This document shows positions 1-5,792 of a DNA stretch of 14,917 bases, piece after piece (position 1 is the first letter of the stretch; each line of letters begins with the position of its first letter). Below the pieces are notes generated by a model, which was given only the letters and a program-made list of their open reading frames with translations, made no database searches and was not told the DNA's origin. The position numbers were made by a program, and so were the translations under genes. This DNA is from Peptostreptococcaceae bacterium (GTDB lineage: Bacteria > Bacillota > Clostridia > Peptostreptococcales > Peptostreptococcaceae): assembly GCA_029983575.1 (NCBI GenBank), contig JASBZE010000041.1:1-14917 (forward strand), read 5' to 3'.

Positions 1-159
1 TTTAGACTTTAAATTTTTCTCATCAACGCTATATATTATACAACCGTTTTTTTATGCTATTTATACTTTTTTATACTTTTTATCGTTTAATATACGTCAA
101 TTCTAATTTTGAAATCCTAAAAATCTATTATGTAATCTAATAAAACAAACCGCTTAATT

Positions 160-903
160 CTATTCGAGTCCGCTAAGAGCGGTCTCAATTATCTTTTTGT
201 ACTTTAAAAGAACATCTCTACACTTCTCGGTGTTTTCCTTATCCGCCCTATACATAGGTATGGATATACTTAGTGCGGCGATTACCTTGCCGTTTACCTC
301 GAGCGGGATTGCGACACATCTAATATCTATTGAGGTTTCCCCGTGTTCGATTGCGTATTTTTTCTCCCTGACCTCCCTTATCTGCTCAATAAGGGTATTG
401 ATATCCGTAGTCGTGTTCTCTGTATACTTTACCATCTTCCCTGTAAAAGTCTTTCTTATATATTCATCGTCAAATTGGCTTAGGAGGGCTTTTCCAAGTG
501 CAGCAGCATTTGCAGCAAGTTTAGTTCCAACACTTGAAACAATCTTTACAGCCCTTTGTGGCTCGACCTTTTCTAGATAGAAGACCATTCTGTTTTCGTA
601 AATTCCAAGCTGACAAATTTCATTGCACTCGCTTACAATTTCCCTCATATAGGATTTTATTATAGAAATGGTATTTGATTTTTGATTATACGAGTTTCCT
701 AGTCTAAATACGCCAAACCCTATAAAATATTTATTATCTTTATTTCTGACAAAATCTTTTTCGCTCAATGTTTTTAATATAGGAGATAGGGTACTCATTG
801 GAATGATGGTTCTCTCTGAAATCTCCGTCATCGTTATTCCGTCTTCAGCATCTCTGATCTCCTCGAGTATCTTTATTACTCTAAGCGTTGGCATATGCAA
901 CAC
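160..903 (-). CDS. IclR-family transcriptional regulator of the adjacent sugar operon
   Basis: The protein is about 247 residues with the two-part IclR layout. A winged helix-turn-helix fills roughly the first 65 residues (PTLRVIKILEEI at the start, then a recognition region around PMSTLSPILKTL). An effector-binding domain follows, with the typical segments FYLEKVEP, ANAAALGKALL and a C-terminal VAIPLEVNGKVIAALSIS. Length matches the family (about 250 aa). The complement strand carries AAGAGG at 914-909. The GTG at 909 overlaps that site and is unlikely to be the start. GTG at 903 (5-nt gap) or TTG at 900 (8-nt gap) fit better, and ATG at 894 is also possible. The gene is divergent from the catabolic operon, so it probably controls that operon and itself, with a pathway sugar acid as likely effector. 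Those regulatory roles are inference. Family assignment is strong. Confidence 0.9.
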   Translation of the reverse strand: MLHMPTLRVIKILEEIRDAEDGITMTEISERTIIPMSTLSPILKTLSEKDFVRNKDNKYFIGFGVFRLGNSYNQKSNTISIIKSYMREIVSECNEICQLGIYENRMVFYLEKVEPQRAVKIVSSVGTKLAANAAALGKALLSQFDDEYIRKTFTGKMVKYTENTTTDINTLIEQIREVREKKYAIEHGETSIDIRCVAIPLEVNGKVIAALSISIPMYRADKENTEKCRDVLLKYKKIIETALSGLE

Positions 904-921
904 AATCACCTCTTATCATTT

Positions 922-941
922 ATTATACTGACTTAATTATA
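922..941 (-). promoter_or_regulatory. Candidate -10 elements for the iclR-type gene
   Basis: Read on the complement strand, two perfect TATAAT hexamers precede the regulator gene, at 941-936 and 927-922. Neither has a good -35 hexamer 16-18 nt upstream, where the sequence is mostly T. Either could serve as a -10. The nearer one would leave only a very short leader before the AAGAGG site. This is a weak call made on position and hexamer match only. Confidence 0.35.
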
Positions 942-959
942 AGGGAAAAACAAAAAAAT

Positions 960-1028
960 TACTATAAATACTCTGATAAATTATAAAGAAAAAATAAAAA
1001 AAATACTATAAATATATTGACAAATTAT
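960..1028. repeat. 25-bp direct repeat in the divergent promoter region (two copies, 44 bp apart)
   Basis: Positions 960-984 and 1004-1028 match at about 21 of 25 bases at a constant offset of 44. Both contain TACTATAAATA, followed after four bases by GAtAAATTAT or GAcAAATTAT. Each copy is also preceded by an A-run. The second copy contains the TTGACA -35 hexamer of the catabolic operon. The first copy has CTGATA at the same place and no -10 at the matching distance. A doubled element at a divergent regulator/operon junction could be a pair of regulator sites or a local duplication. The sequence does not decide between them. Confidence 0.55.
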
Positions 1029-1045
1029 TTTTGAGGTTGTAAAAT
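1017..1045 (+). promoter_or_regulatory. Sigma-A type promoter of the catabolic operon
   Basis: A perfect -35 TTGACA (1017-1022) is separated by exactly 17 nt from a -10 TAAAAT (1040-1045). Transcription would start near 1052 and give an untranslated leader of about 150 nt before the dehydrogenase gene. No other site in the 909-1205 gap matches as well. The leader is AT-rich, and I see no known riboswitch consensus in it. Confidence 0.7.
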
Positions 1046-1076
1046 TTTATTAAAAGATATTCGTATAAAGGATTAG

Positions 1077-1092
1077 TTTCGTATATAAGAAA
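1077..1092. promoter_or_regulatory. Candidate operator: imperfect palindrome in the operon leader
   Basis: TTTCGTATATAAGAAA is symmetric at 14 of 16 positions and lies about 25 bp downstream of the predicted transcription start, where a repressor would act as a roadblock. Related TTCGTATA occurs at 1060-1067, and a perfect TTTCGAAA palindrome lies at 1104-1111, so the leader holds three TTCG-centred motifs. IclR-family regulators usually bind short palindromes near promoters. The link to the neighbouring regulator is inference. Confidence 0.35.
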
Positions 1093-1205
1093 TAAATTAA
1101 TTGTTTCGAAAAATAAAATCAGCTTTTAAAGACATATCTTTGAACAATTTTACTCGAGAAAAAATGTTCTGATCTCAACTAAACAAAAATATTGGAGGTA
1201 CAAAA

Positions 1206-1997
1206 ATGAATTTACATTTAGACGGAAAAGTTATATTTGTTACAGGTGGATTTAAAGGAATAGGAAAAGCGATCGCGCTTCAAATTGCAAGAGAGGGTGG
1301 TGTGCCAATAGTACTTAACAGAAAAAACGACGCAGCTGAGGGATTTGAAAACGAACTCAAAGAAATAACAAAAGACTATGGCATTTATTTTATTGACCTT
1401 AACAACGCCGACGAAATCGCACCAATAGTTAAGGATGTAGCTGAAAAATACGGACATATCGATGGTATTGTAAATAACGCCGGAAGAAACGACAACTTGA
1501 GCTTAGAGGATACTAGCTGGCAAGAATTCGAAAAATCAATTCACAACAATTTGACTCACTATTTCGAATTAGTTCATCAAGCAGTGGGATATCTAAAGGA
1601 AAGCAAGGGTTCAGTGCTAAATATAACTTCTAAGACTGCTCTTACAGGTCAAGGAAAAACATCTGCATATGCTGCAGCAAAAGGTGCCATACTAGGACTT
1701 ACTAGAGAGTGGGCAGCTGCTCTAGCTAAAGACCAAGTTAGGGTTAACGCAATTGTAGTATCCGAAGCATGGACACCACTTTATGCCGATTGGATCAAGA
1801 CATTTGGAGATGAAAAAGCTCAACAAGAGAGACTTAAGCTGATAACAGACAATATACCTTTTGAAAAGAGAATGACAGAGCCTTCTGAAATTGCAGATAC
1901 AGCTGTATTTTTACTTTCAGACAGAGCATCTCATACAACAGGTCAATGGGTATTTGTAGATGGAGGATATGTTCATCTAGACAGAGCCCTTGACTAA
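1206..1997 (+). CDS. Short-chain dehydrogenase/reductase, probable L-fucose (deoxy-sugar) dehydrogenase
   Basis: This 263-aa classical SDR has a Rossmann nucleotide-binding motif TGGFKGIG at residues 13-20, NNAG at 90-93, and the catalytic set Asn115, Ser142, Tyr155 and Lys159 (YAAAK). The C-terminal TGQWVFVDGGY motif is also typical. It should oxidise a sugar hemiacetal to its lactone with NAD(P)+. Family membership cannot fix the substrate. The context (FucP-like permease, lactonase, split UxaA, DapA-like aldolase) points to L-fucose or a relative, as for the Campylobacter FucX/Cj0485 enzyme. GGAGG at 1194-1198 sits 7 nt before the ATG, so the start is secure. It is the first gene of the operon, and its 3' end is followed by what looks like a decayed copy of its own C-terminus. 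Confidence 0.88.
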   Translation: MNLHLDGKVIFVTGGFKGIGKAIALQIAREGGVPIVLNRKNDAAEGFENELKEITKDYGIYFIDLNNADEIAPIVKDVAEKYGHIDGIVNNAGRNDNLSLEDTSWQEFEKSIHNNLTHYFELVHQAVGYLKESKGSVLNITSKTALTGQGKTSAYAAAKGAILGLTREWAAALAKDQVRVNAIVVSEAWTPLYADWIKTFGDEKAQQERLKLITDNIPFEKRMTEPSEIADTAVFLLSDRASHTTGQWVFVDGGYVHLDRALD

Positions 1998-2037
1998 CTT
2001 GACTAATTAGAAAAAAACAGATAGGAATTAACTAAAA

Positions 2038-2103
2038 GTCAGATTTATATTGGATGGGGGCTATGTTTTGACAGACCCCATCTGATATATGGCACTTGAC
2101 TAA
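2038..2103 (+). pseudogene. Vestigial SDR C-terminus (remnant of a second dehydrogenase copy)
   Basis: In the frame running from 2038, the gap encodes ILDGGYVLTDPI, a stop, then MALD and a stop. The genuine dehydrogenase upstream ends FVDGGYVHLDRALD. At DNA level, the stretch encoding DGGYV (2053-2067) matches the gene at 13 of 15 bases. The terminal CTTGACTAA (2095-2103) is identical to the gene's end (1989-1997), and the same 9-mer occurs a third time at 1998-2006. About 20 codons survive and there is no start or catalytic region. The best reading is the tail of a duplicated or recombined-out SDR. The two matching blocks in one frame make chance unlikely but not impossible. Confidence 0.5.
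2046..2089 (+). other. Intercistronic hairpin between dehydrogenase and permease genes
   Basis: Positions 2046-2059 pair with 2076-2089 over 14 bp around a 16-nt loop. A seven-pair core is GATGGGG/CCCCATC, and the outer part includes one G·U and one U·G pair that hold only in plus-strand RNA. No T-tract follows, so it is not a standard terminator. It could stabilise or process the mRNA, or reduce read-through into the permease gene. It overlaps the dehydrogenase remnant. Confidence 0.55.
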
Positions 2104-2124
2104 GTAAGAGAAGAGGTAGTACTT

Positions 2125-3381
2125 ATGACAAATAATGATAAAAATAAAAGTAGTTCCAAAGCGCAAATAGCAATAGTTCTAGTGACGTTTTTGTTCTTTG
2201 CCTGGGGACTTACAATGAATCTCGTAAACGCACTTAATACTCCGATGTCAAACTATATGGAGATTTCTCCTACTAAGGCATCTCTTTTACAGATGGCATA
2301 CTTTGGAGCTTATTTCTTCTTAGCTATACCAGCTTCAATAGTAGCAAAAAAACGTGGATATAAAGTCGGTATGATGATGGGCTTGGCTCTATTCGTAATA
2401 GGTTCCCTACTTACAATACCGGCAACTTCAAATATGAATTACGGCTTATTCCTACTAGCTATGTTCATAACTGCTTCAGGAGCGGCAACTCTTGAGACAA
2501 ACTGTAATCCATATATAACAAAGCTAGGCGATCCATCAAAAGAGGCTTTCAGATTAAACCTAGCTCAGTCTTTTAATGGTGTTGGTAATATAGTTGGACC
2601 TTTTATACTCGGTGCAGTAATTGGAAAGACGCTTAATCCTGGGGATCCTGGATTTGAAGCAGCTAGAAGCGGATTTTTAGATGGCACCAAGGTTATCTAC
2701 ATTGGAATTGCAGTAGCTCTTGCAATAGTTTTAGCTATATTTTTCTTTGTAAAACTACCTACGCCTCAAGGAGATGAGGAAGTTGCAAGCAGTGAGAGCA
2801 ACTCAGCTGCAGTTAAGAGAATATTCAAGATACCTCACTTCACACTAGGAGTTATAGCGGCCTTTGTATTTATAGGATTACAAGTAGGCGGAATGGCACT
2901 ATTCTCATCATATTCTATCAAGCACTGGGAAGGTATGACAGCAGGTACAGCAACTTCATACTTGGGAATTGTGTCACTGTTATTTACAATTGGACGTTTT
3001 GTAACTACCCCAATCATGAATAAGTATAAACCAAATAGCATTTTGGGAGTTTACATGGCTATAACTGCTGTGCTTATGGTAGTTGTAGGTCTTGGATTAG
3101 GAAAGTTATCCGTTATAGCGCTGATGATAGCTTATCTGTTCATTTCAATAGGATTCCCTACAATATACTCACTCGCTCTATTTGGGCTTAAAGGTAACGA
3201 CGCAAAAACAGGTGCATCTATCCTTACTATGAGTATTGTCGGAGCTGCGATAATTCCAGTAATTCTCTCTGCAATAGGAGACAGGTTCAATATACAATTA
3301 GCGCTTGGAATAACAGCGATAGGTTTCATTTACTGCGCTTGGTACGGATTTGTAGGATCTAAAAAGGGAATTAAAGCGTAG
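2125..3381 (+). CDS. fucP: FucP-like major facilitator sugar:H+ symporter
   Basis: This 418-aa polytopic membrane protein belongs to the fucose/galactose/hexose (FHS) branch of the major facilitator superfamily. Segments recalling E. coli FucP include FFAWGLTMNL in helix 1, AYFGAYFFLAIPA in helix 2, ATLETNCNPY in helix 4, then FRLNLAQSFNGVG, and GMTAGTATSYL and IGFPTIYSLA in the second half. A charged loop near residues 214-232 separates the two six-helix halves. The proton-linked acidic residue Glu135 of E. coli FucP is kept (Glu124), but Asp46 aligns with Asn35. AGAGG at 2112-2116 sits 8 nt before the ATG. It is the second gene of the operon and the likely importer of the sugar used by its neighbours. 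Substrate is inferred from family and context. Confidence 0.85.
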   Translation: MTNNDKNKSSSKAQIAIVLVTFLFFAWGLTMNLVNALNTPMSNYMEISPTKASLLQMAYFGAYFFLAIPASIVAKKRGYKVGMMMGLALFVIGSLLTIPATSNMNYGLFLLAMFITASGAATLETNCNPYITKLGDPSKEAFRLNLAQSFNGVGNIVGPFILGAVIGKTLNPGDPGFEAARSGFLDGTKVIYIGIAVALAIVLAIFFFVKLPTPQGDEEVASSESNSAAVKRIFKIPHFTLGVIAAFVFIGLQVGGMALFSSYSIKHWEGMTAGTATSYLGIVSLLFTIGRFVTTPIMNKYKPNSILGVYMAITAVLMVVVGLGLGKLSVIALMIAYLFISIGFPTIYSLALFGLKGNDAKTGASILTMSIVGAAIIPVILSAIGDRFNIQLALGITAIGFIYCAWYGFVGSKKGIKA

Positions 3382-3535
3382 ATAAAAAAAGGAAAAAAGG
3401 CTTAAAAAAGTCGTGACATAAAAAGTCATAAAAAAGCCATAACATAAAAAAATAGTGTATTAGAAAAGATCATAGAGATAAGAGATAAAAGATAATAGAT
3501 AAGAGAAGTAATCGAGGTATATAGAGGTACATAAA
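3382..3535 (+). repeat. Purine-rich low-complexity intercistronic spacer
   Basis: This 154-nt gap is almost pyrimidine-poor on the coding strand. It has short slipped repeats: CATAAAAA-type units at 3418-3450, then runs of AGATAA/AGATAAAA at 3478-3508. No hairpin, promoter or reading frame stands out. The ribosome-binding site of the next gene (AGAGG) lies at its end. The pattern suggests replication slippage in a spacer rather than an encoded element. Confidence 0.5.
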
Positions 3536-4330
3536 ATGAATAAAAAAATTGACATTATAGATTCACATTTTCATATTTGGAATTTAGACGAACAAAATTT
3601 GCCTTGGCTAGAGGGTTTACCTTCAATAACGAGGACGTATAGTATAGATGATTACAAAAAAGTTTATGACGGTTTTGATGGGATAAACTTCTTAGGAGGG
3701 GTATATGTTGAGGTTGATTCAGACAATCCCGAGCTAGAAGATGAAATTGTCGATAAGGTAGCAAAAGAATCAAGCCTGATATTGGCAAGGGTTCCAAGGG
3801 CTACAGTTTCCCCTATAACTAGAATACCAGTGTTTGCAGCGGGAATAAGAGAACCACTTCACATTCCTAGTTCGAAAAAAGGTAGGTGTTTAGAGGAGTC
3901 TTTCATCGATGGAATCAACGAACTCACTAAGAAATCTCTAAGTTTTGACTCATGTAATAGGGTAGATGAACTTTCTGATCTAGTAAAGATGATGGAAAAG
4001 ACTCCTAATGCGAAGGTTGTATTAAACCATTTGGGAAATGTAGAGGAGTTAAATGACGAGTATAAGGAAAATATGAGAAAACTGGCTGAATTTCCAAACC
4101 TATATGTAAAGGTATCTGGATTTGCAACAAAGGACAAGGAATTTGTCGCTGAACTTTTAAAATTTGTCAAAGATACTTTTAATCCAAAGAGGCTGATGTT
4201 TGCATCAAACTGGCCAGTAGTTGAACTATACTCAACTTTTGATGAGCATTTACAAACTTTAATAGATGCTTTTGGAAGTGATGAAGATTTCTTTGTAAAT
4301 AACGCTAAAGAGTGCTATGGCATTAAATAG
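3536..4330 (+). CDS. Amidohydrolase-family sugar lactonase, probable L-fuconolactone hydrolase
   Basis: This 264-aa protein belongs to the Amidohydro_2/COG3618 group, which includes L-fuconolactone, rhamnonolactone and pyrone-dicarboxylate lactonases. Visible family marks are DSHFHIW near the N-terminus (His11, His13), VLNHLGN (His165), MFASNWPV (221-228) and a closing FFVNNAKECYGI. The position usually Asp in the SDWP motif is Asn225 here. SNxP variants are, as I recall, also found in the family. The role would be to open the lactone made by the upstream dehydrogenase to the sugar acid. AGAGG precedes the ATG. It is the third gene of the operon, in the pathway order expected after oxidation. 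Family call is firm; substrate is inferred from context. Confidence 0.83.
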   Translation: MNKKIDIIDSHFHIWNLDEQNLPWLEGLPSITRTYSIDDYKKVYDGFDGINFLGGVYVEVDSDNPELEDEIVDKVAKESSLILARVPRATVSPITRIPVFAAGIREPLHIPSSKKGRCLEESFIDGINELTKKSLSFDSCNRVDELSDLVKMMEKTPNAKVVLNHLGNVEELNDEYKENMRKLAEFPNLYVKVSGFATKDKEFVAELLKFVKDTFNPKRLMFASNWPVVELYSTFDEHLQTLIDAFGSDEDFFVNNAKECYGIK

Positions 4331-4342
4331 GCTTACAAACAA

Positions 4343-4427
4343 ATAGTTAGAGACAAGATAAGCTAGAAAATAATGTTAGACATAAGGTAAGCAAAAAGAT
4401 AATGTTAGGCATAAGGTAAGTCATAAA
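4343..4427 (+). repeat. Degenerate 29-bp tandem repeat between lactonase and aldolase genes
   Basis: Two clear units lie at 4370-4398 and 4399-4427. Both begin ATAATGTTAG and continue CATAAGGTAAG. A weaker third unit lies at 4343-4369 (ATAGTTAGAGACAAGATAAG). The copies are imperfect, so the expansion is not recent. No coding frame or hairpin explains it. Together with the neighbouring purine-rich spacer it suggests that gaps in this operon grow by local duplication. Confidence 0.6.
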
Positions 4428-4475
4428 ACAAAGATTTATTGTATATGATAGATTAAAATAGATGGAGGAAAAAAT

Positions 4476-5366
4476 ATGTCATATGATATTATATCGCCTA
4501 CTGTTACAATTTTAGACGATAATGGAAAGATAGATATTGAAGGAAATAAAAAGGTAATTGAATTTTTATTAAAGGGCGGTGTAACTGGTGTTGCTCCACT
4601 AGGTTCAACAGGGGAATTCACTGAGTTTACTGTTGATGAAAAATTAGAGTTGATAGGGCTTTATGTTGAAATGTGTAAGGGGAAGGTACCTGTAATAGCT
4701 GGTACTAGTGCCAGAAATTTCAACGAGACCTTAGACCTAGCAAAAAAAGCAGTAGCTCTTGGAGTAGATGGAGTGTTAGTTTTACCACCATATTATTTCG
4801 GAATATCTCAGGAGGAGGTATACGACTGGTACAGTGAAATGGCTAGAAACTTAAACGGGAATATATACATATACAACTTCCCTGACAGGACAGGATTTAA
4901 CATAGCTCCGGAAACAATAGTTAAATTGGTTGAAAATCATACTAATATCGTGGGTATAAAAGATAGTGTAGCAAATCCGGAAAACACTAAGGGCTATATC
5001 TATGCAGTCAAGAAAGTAAAGCCGGATTTCAAGGTGTACTCAGGTTTTGACAATCAGTTTACATCAAATATTCTTGCCGGCGGAGATGGTAATATATCTG
5101 CATTTTCAAACATAGTTCCTGAGCTTTGGGCTAGTTGGATCAAGGCTGCTGAGAATAAGGATTTCGATGAGGTAAAGAGGATACAAGCAAAGGTAGACTC
5201 TCTTATGCCGCTATATGCTATCAAAGCAAATTTCTCAAGGTTGTTTAAAGTCTTGATGAAGGAAAGAGGAGTTGAAATAAACACAAAATCTATATTTCCG
5301 TTTAACGATTTAACTGATGAAGAGGTTGAACAAGGCAAGAAGATTCTACAATCAGTTATAGGCTAG
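4476..5366 (+). CDS. DapA-family class I aldolase, probable 2-keto-3-deoxy-sugar-acid aldolase
   Basis: This 296-aa TIM-barrel enzyme is of the dihydrodipicolinate synthase/N-acetylneuraminate lyase/KDG aldolase family. It shows the pyruvate carboxylate-binding GSTGE (43-47), the catalytic Tyr133 in IYNFPDRTG, and the Schiff-base Lys162 in GIKDS. Length is normal. The operon setting argues against lysine synthesis. It fits cleavage of a 2-keto-3-deoxy-fuconate type product to pyruvate and an aldehyde (lactaldehyde if the substrate is L-fuconate), as proposed for the Campylobacter Cj0481 protein. GGAGG stands 7-8 nt before the ATG. The next gene starts 9 nt after its stop, so the two are probably translated together. 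Confidence 0.87.
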   Translation: MSYDIISPTVTILDDNGKIDIEGNKKVIEFLLKGGVTGVAPLGSTGEFTEFTVDEKLELIGLYVEMCKGKVPVIAGTSARNFNETLDLAKKAVALGVDGVLVLPPYYFGISQEEVYDWYSEMARNLNGNIYIYNFPDRTGFNIAPETIVKLVENHTNIVGIKDSVANPENTKGYIYAVKKVKPDFKVYSGFDNQFTSNILAGGDGNISAFSNIVPELWASWIKAAENKDFDEVKRIQAKVDSLMPLYAIKANFSRLFKVLMKERGVEINTKSIFPFNDLTDEEVEQGKKILQSVIG

Positions 5367-5375
5367 AGGTGTATT

Positions 5376-5669
5376 ATGAAAAAAGCATTAAAAATAAACC
5401 CTAAAGATAATATTGTCGTTGCGGTAGAGAGAATAAATCCAGGCGATAAGATAACTTTTGATAATTTAGATGGAGAGGTGTTGAGCATCACTGCCATTGA
5501 GGAAGTTCCAATCTATCATAAGGTTTCTATAGTGAGAATTCCAAAGGGCGAAAATATCGTCAAATATGGAGAACACATTGGAGTTGCATCAACTGATATA
5601 GAAGTTGGAATGCACGTACACGTAAAAAACGTAGACGACAACAGGGAAAATTTAAAGGCAAAAGAATAG
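5376..5669 (+). CDS. uxaA: Altronate dehydratase-type small subunit (UxaA N-terminal SAF domain)
   Basis: This 97-aa protein matches the N-terminal SAF domain of UxaA/GarD/SuyA-type dehydratases. It starts with a beta-rich segment (INPKDNIVVAVERINPGDKI) and ends in the signature IVKYGEHIGVASTDIEVGMHVHVKNV. In the single-chain enzymes this domain is joined to the catalytic region. Here it is a separate gene, and the two pieces sum to 487 aa, close to the usual size of about 495. It should associate with the protein encoded at 5793-6965 and cap or help form its active site. GAGGTG precedes the ATG. A purely broken single gene is unlikely, because the downstream half has its own strong ribosome-binding site and start. 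Confidence 0.87.
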   Translation: MKKALKINPKDNIVVAVERINPGDKITFDNLDGEVLSITAIEEVPIYHKVSIVRIPKGENIVKYGEHIGVASTDIEVGMHVHVKNVDDNRENLKAKE

Positions 5670-5699
5670 ATTTTTATTGAAAAATACGCTAGCTATAAA

Positions 5700-5750
5700 T
5701 ATCTTGATAATGCAGTATTAATGATGTATTAATGCTGTATTGTCGAGATA
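5700..5750 (+). other. 23-bp intercistronic RNA hairpin between the two UxaA genes
   Basis: Positions 5700-5722 pair with 5728-5750 around a 5-nt loop (GATGT). All 23 pairs form in plus-strand RNA. Four of them are G·U or U·G, and these would be A·C mismatches in the opposite transcript, so the structure appears kept at the level of the operon mRNA. No T-tract follows, so it is unlikely to terminate transcription. It lies about 40 nt ahead of the catalytic-subunit start and could set an RNA processing or stability boundary between subunits. Confidence 0.65.
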
Positions 5751-5792
5751 ATTTAAATGCTATTGTGAGAATAAAGGATTAGGTGAAGGAAG

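Noticed and set aside
61..80. Tandem TTATACTTTT (two copies) downstream of the regulator as a terminator or promoter
   Set aside because: No stem is associated with it, and simple T/A-rich repeats are expected in sequence of this composition.
197..580. 127-aa plus-strand reading frame across the regulator gene
   Set aside because: It is the opposite-strand shadow of a well-recognised IclR protein, has no ribosome-binding site, and its composition is not protein-like.
907..909. GTG at 909 as the regulator start
   Set aside because: It overlaps the AAGAGG ribosome-binding site on the complement strand. GTG at 903 or TTG at 900 gives normal spacing.
4343..4427. Tandem repeat as a CRISPR array
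   Set aside because: Units are adjacent without unique spacers and are degenerate.
5700..5750. Hairpin as a terminator between the UxaA genes
   Set aside because: No T-tract follows the right arm, and the downstream gene has no obvious promoter of its own, so termination would silence the catalytic subunit.
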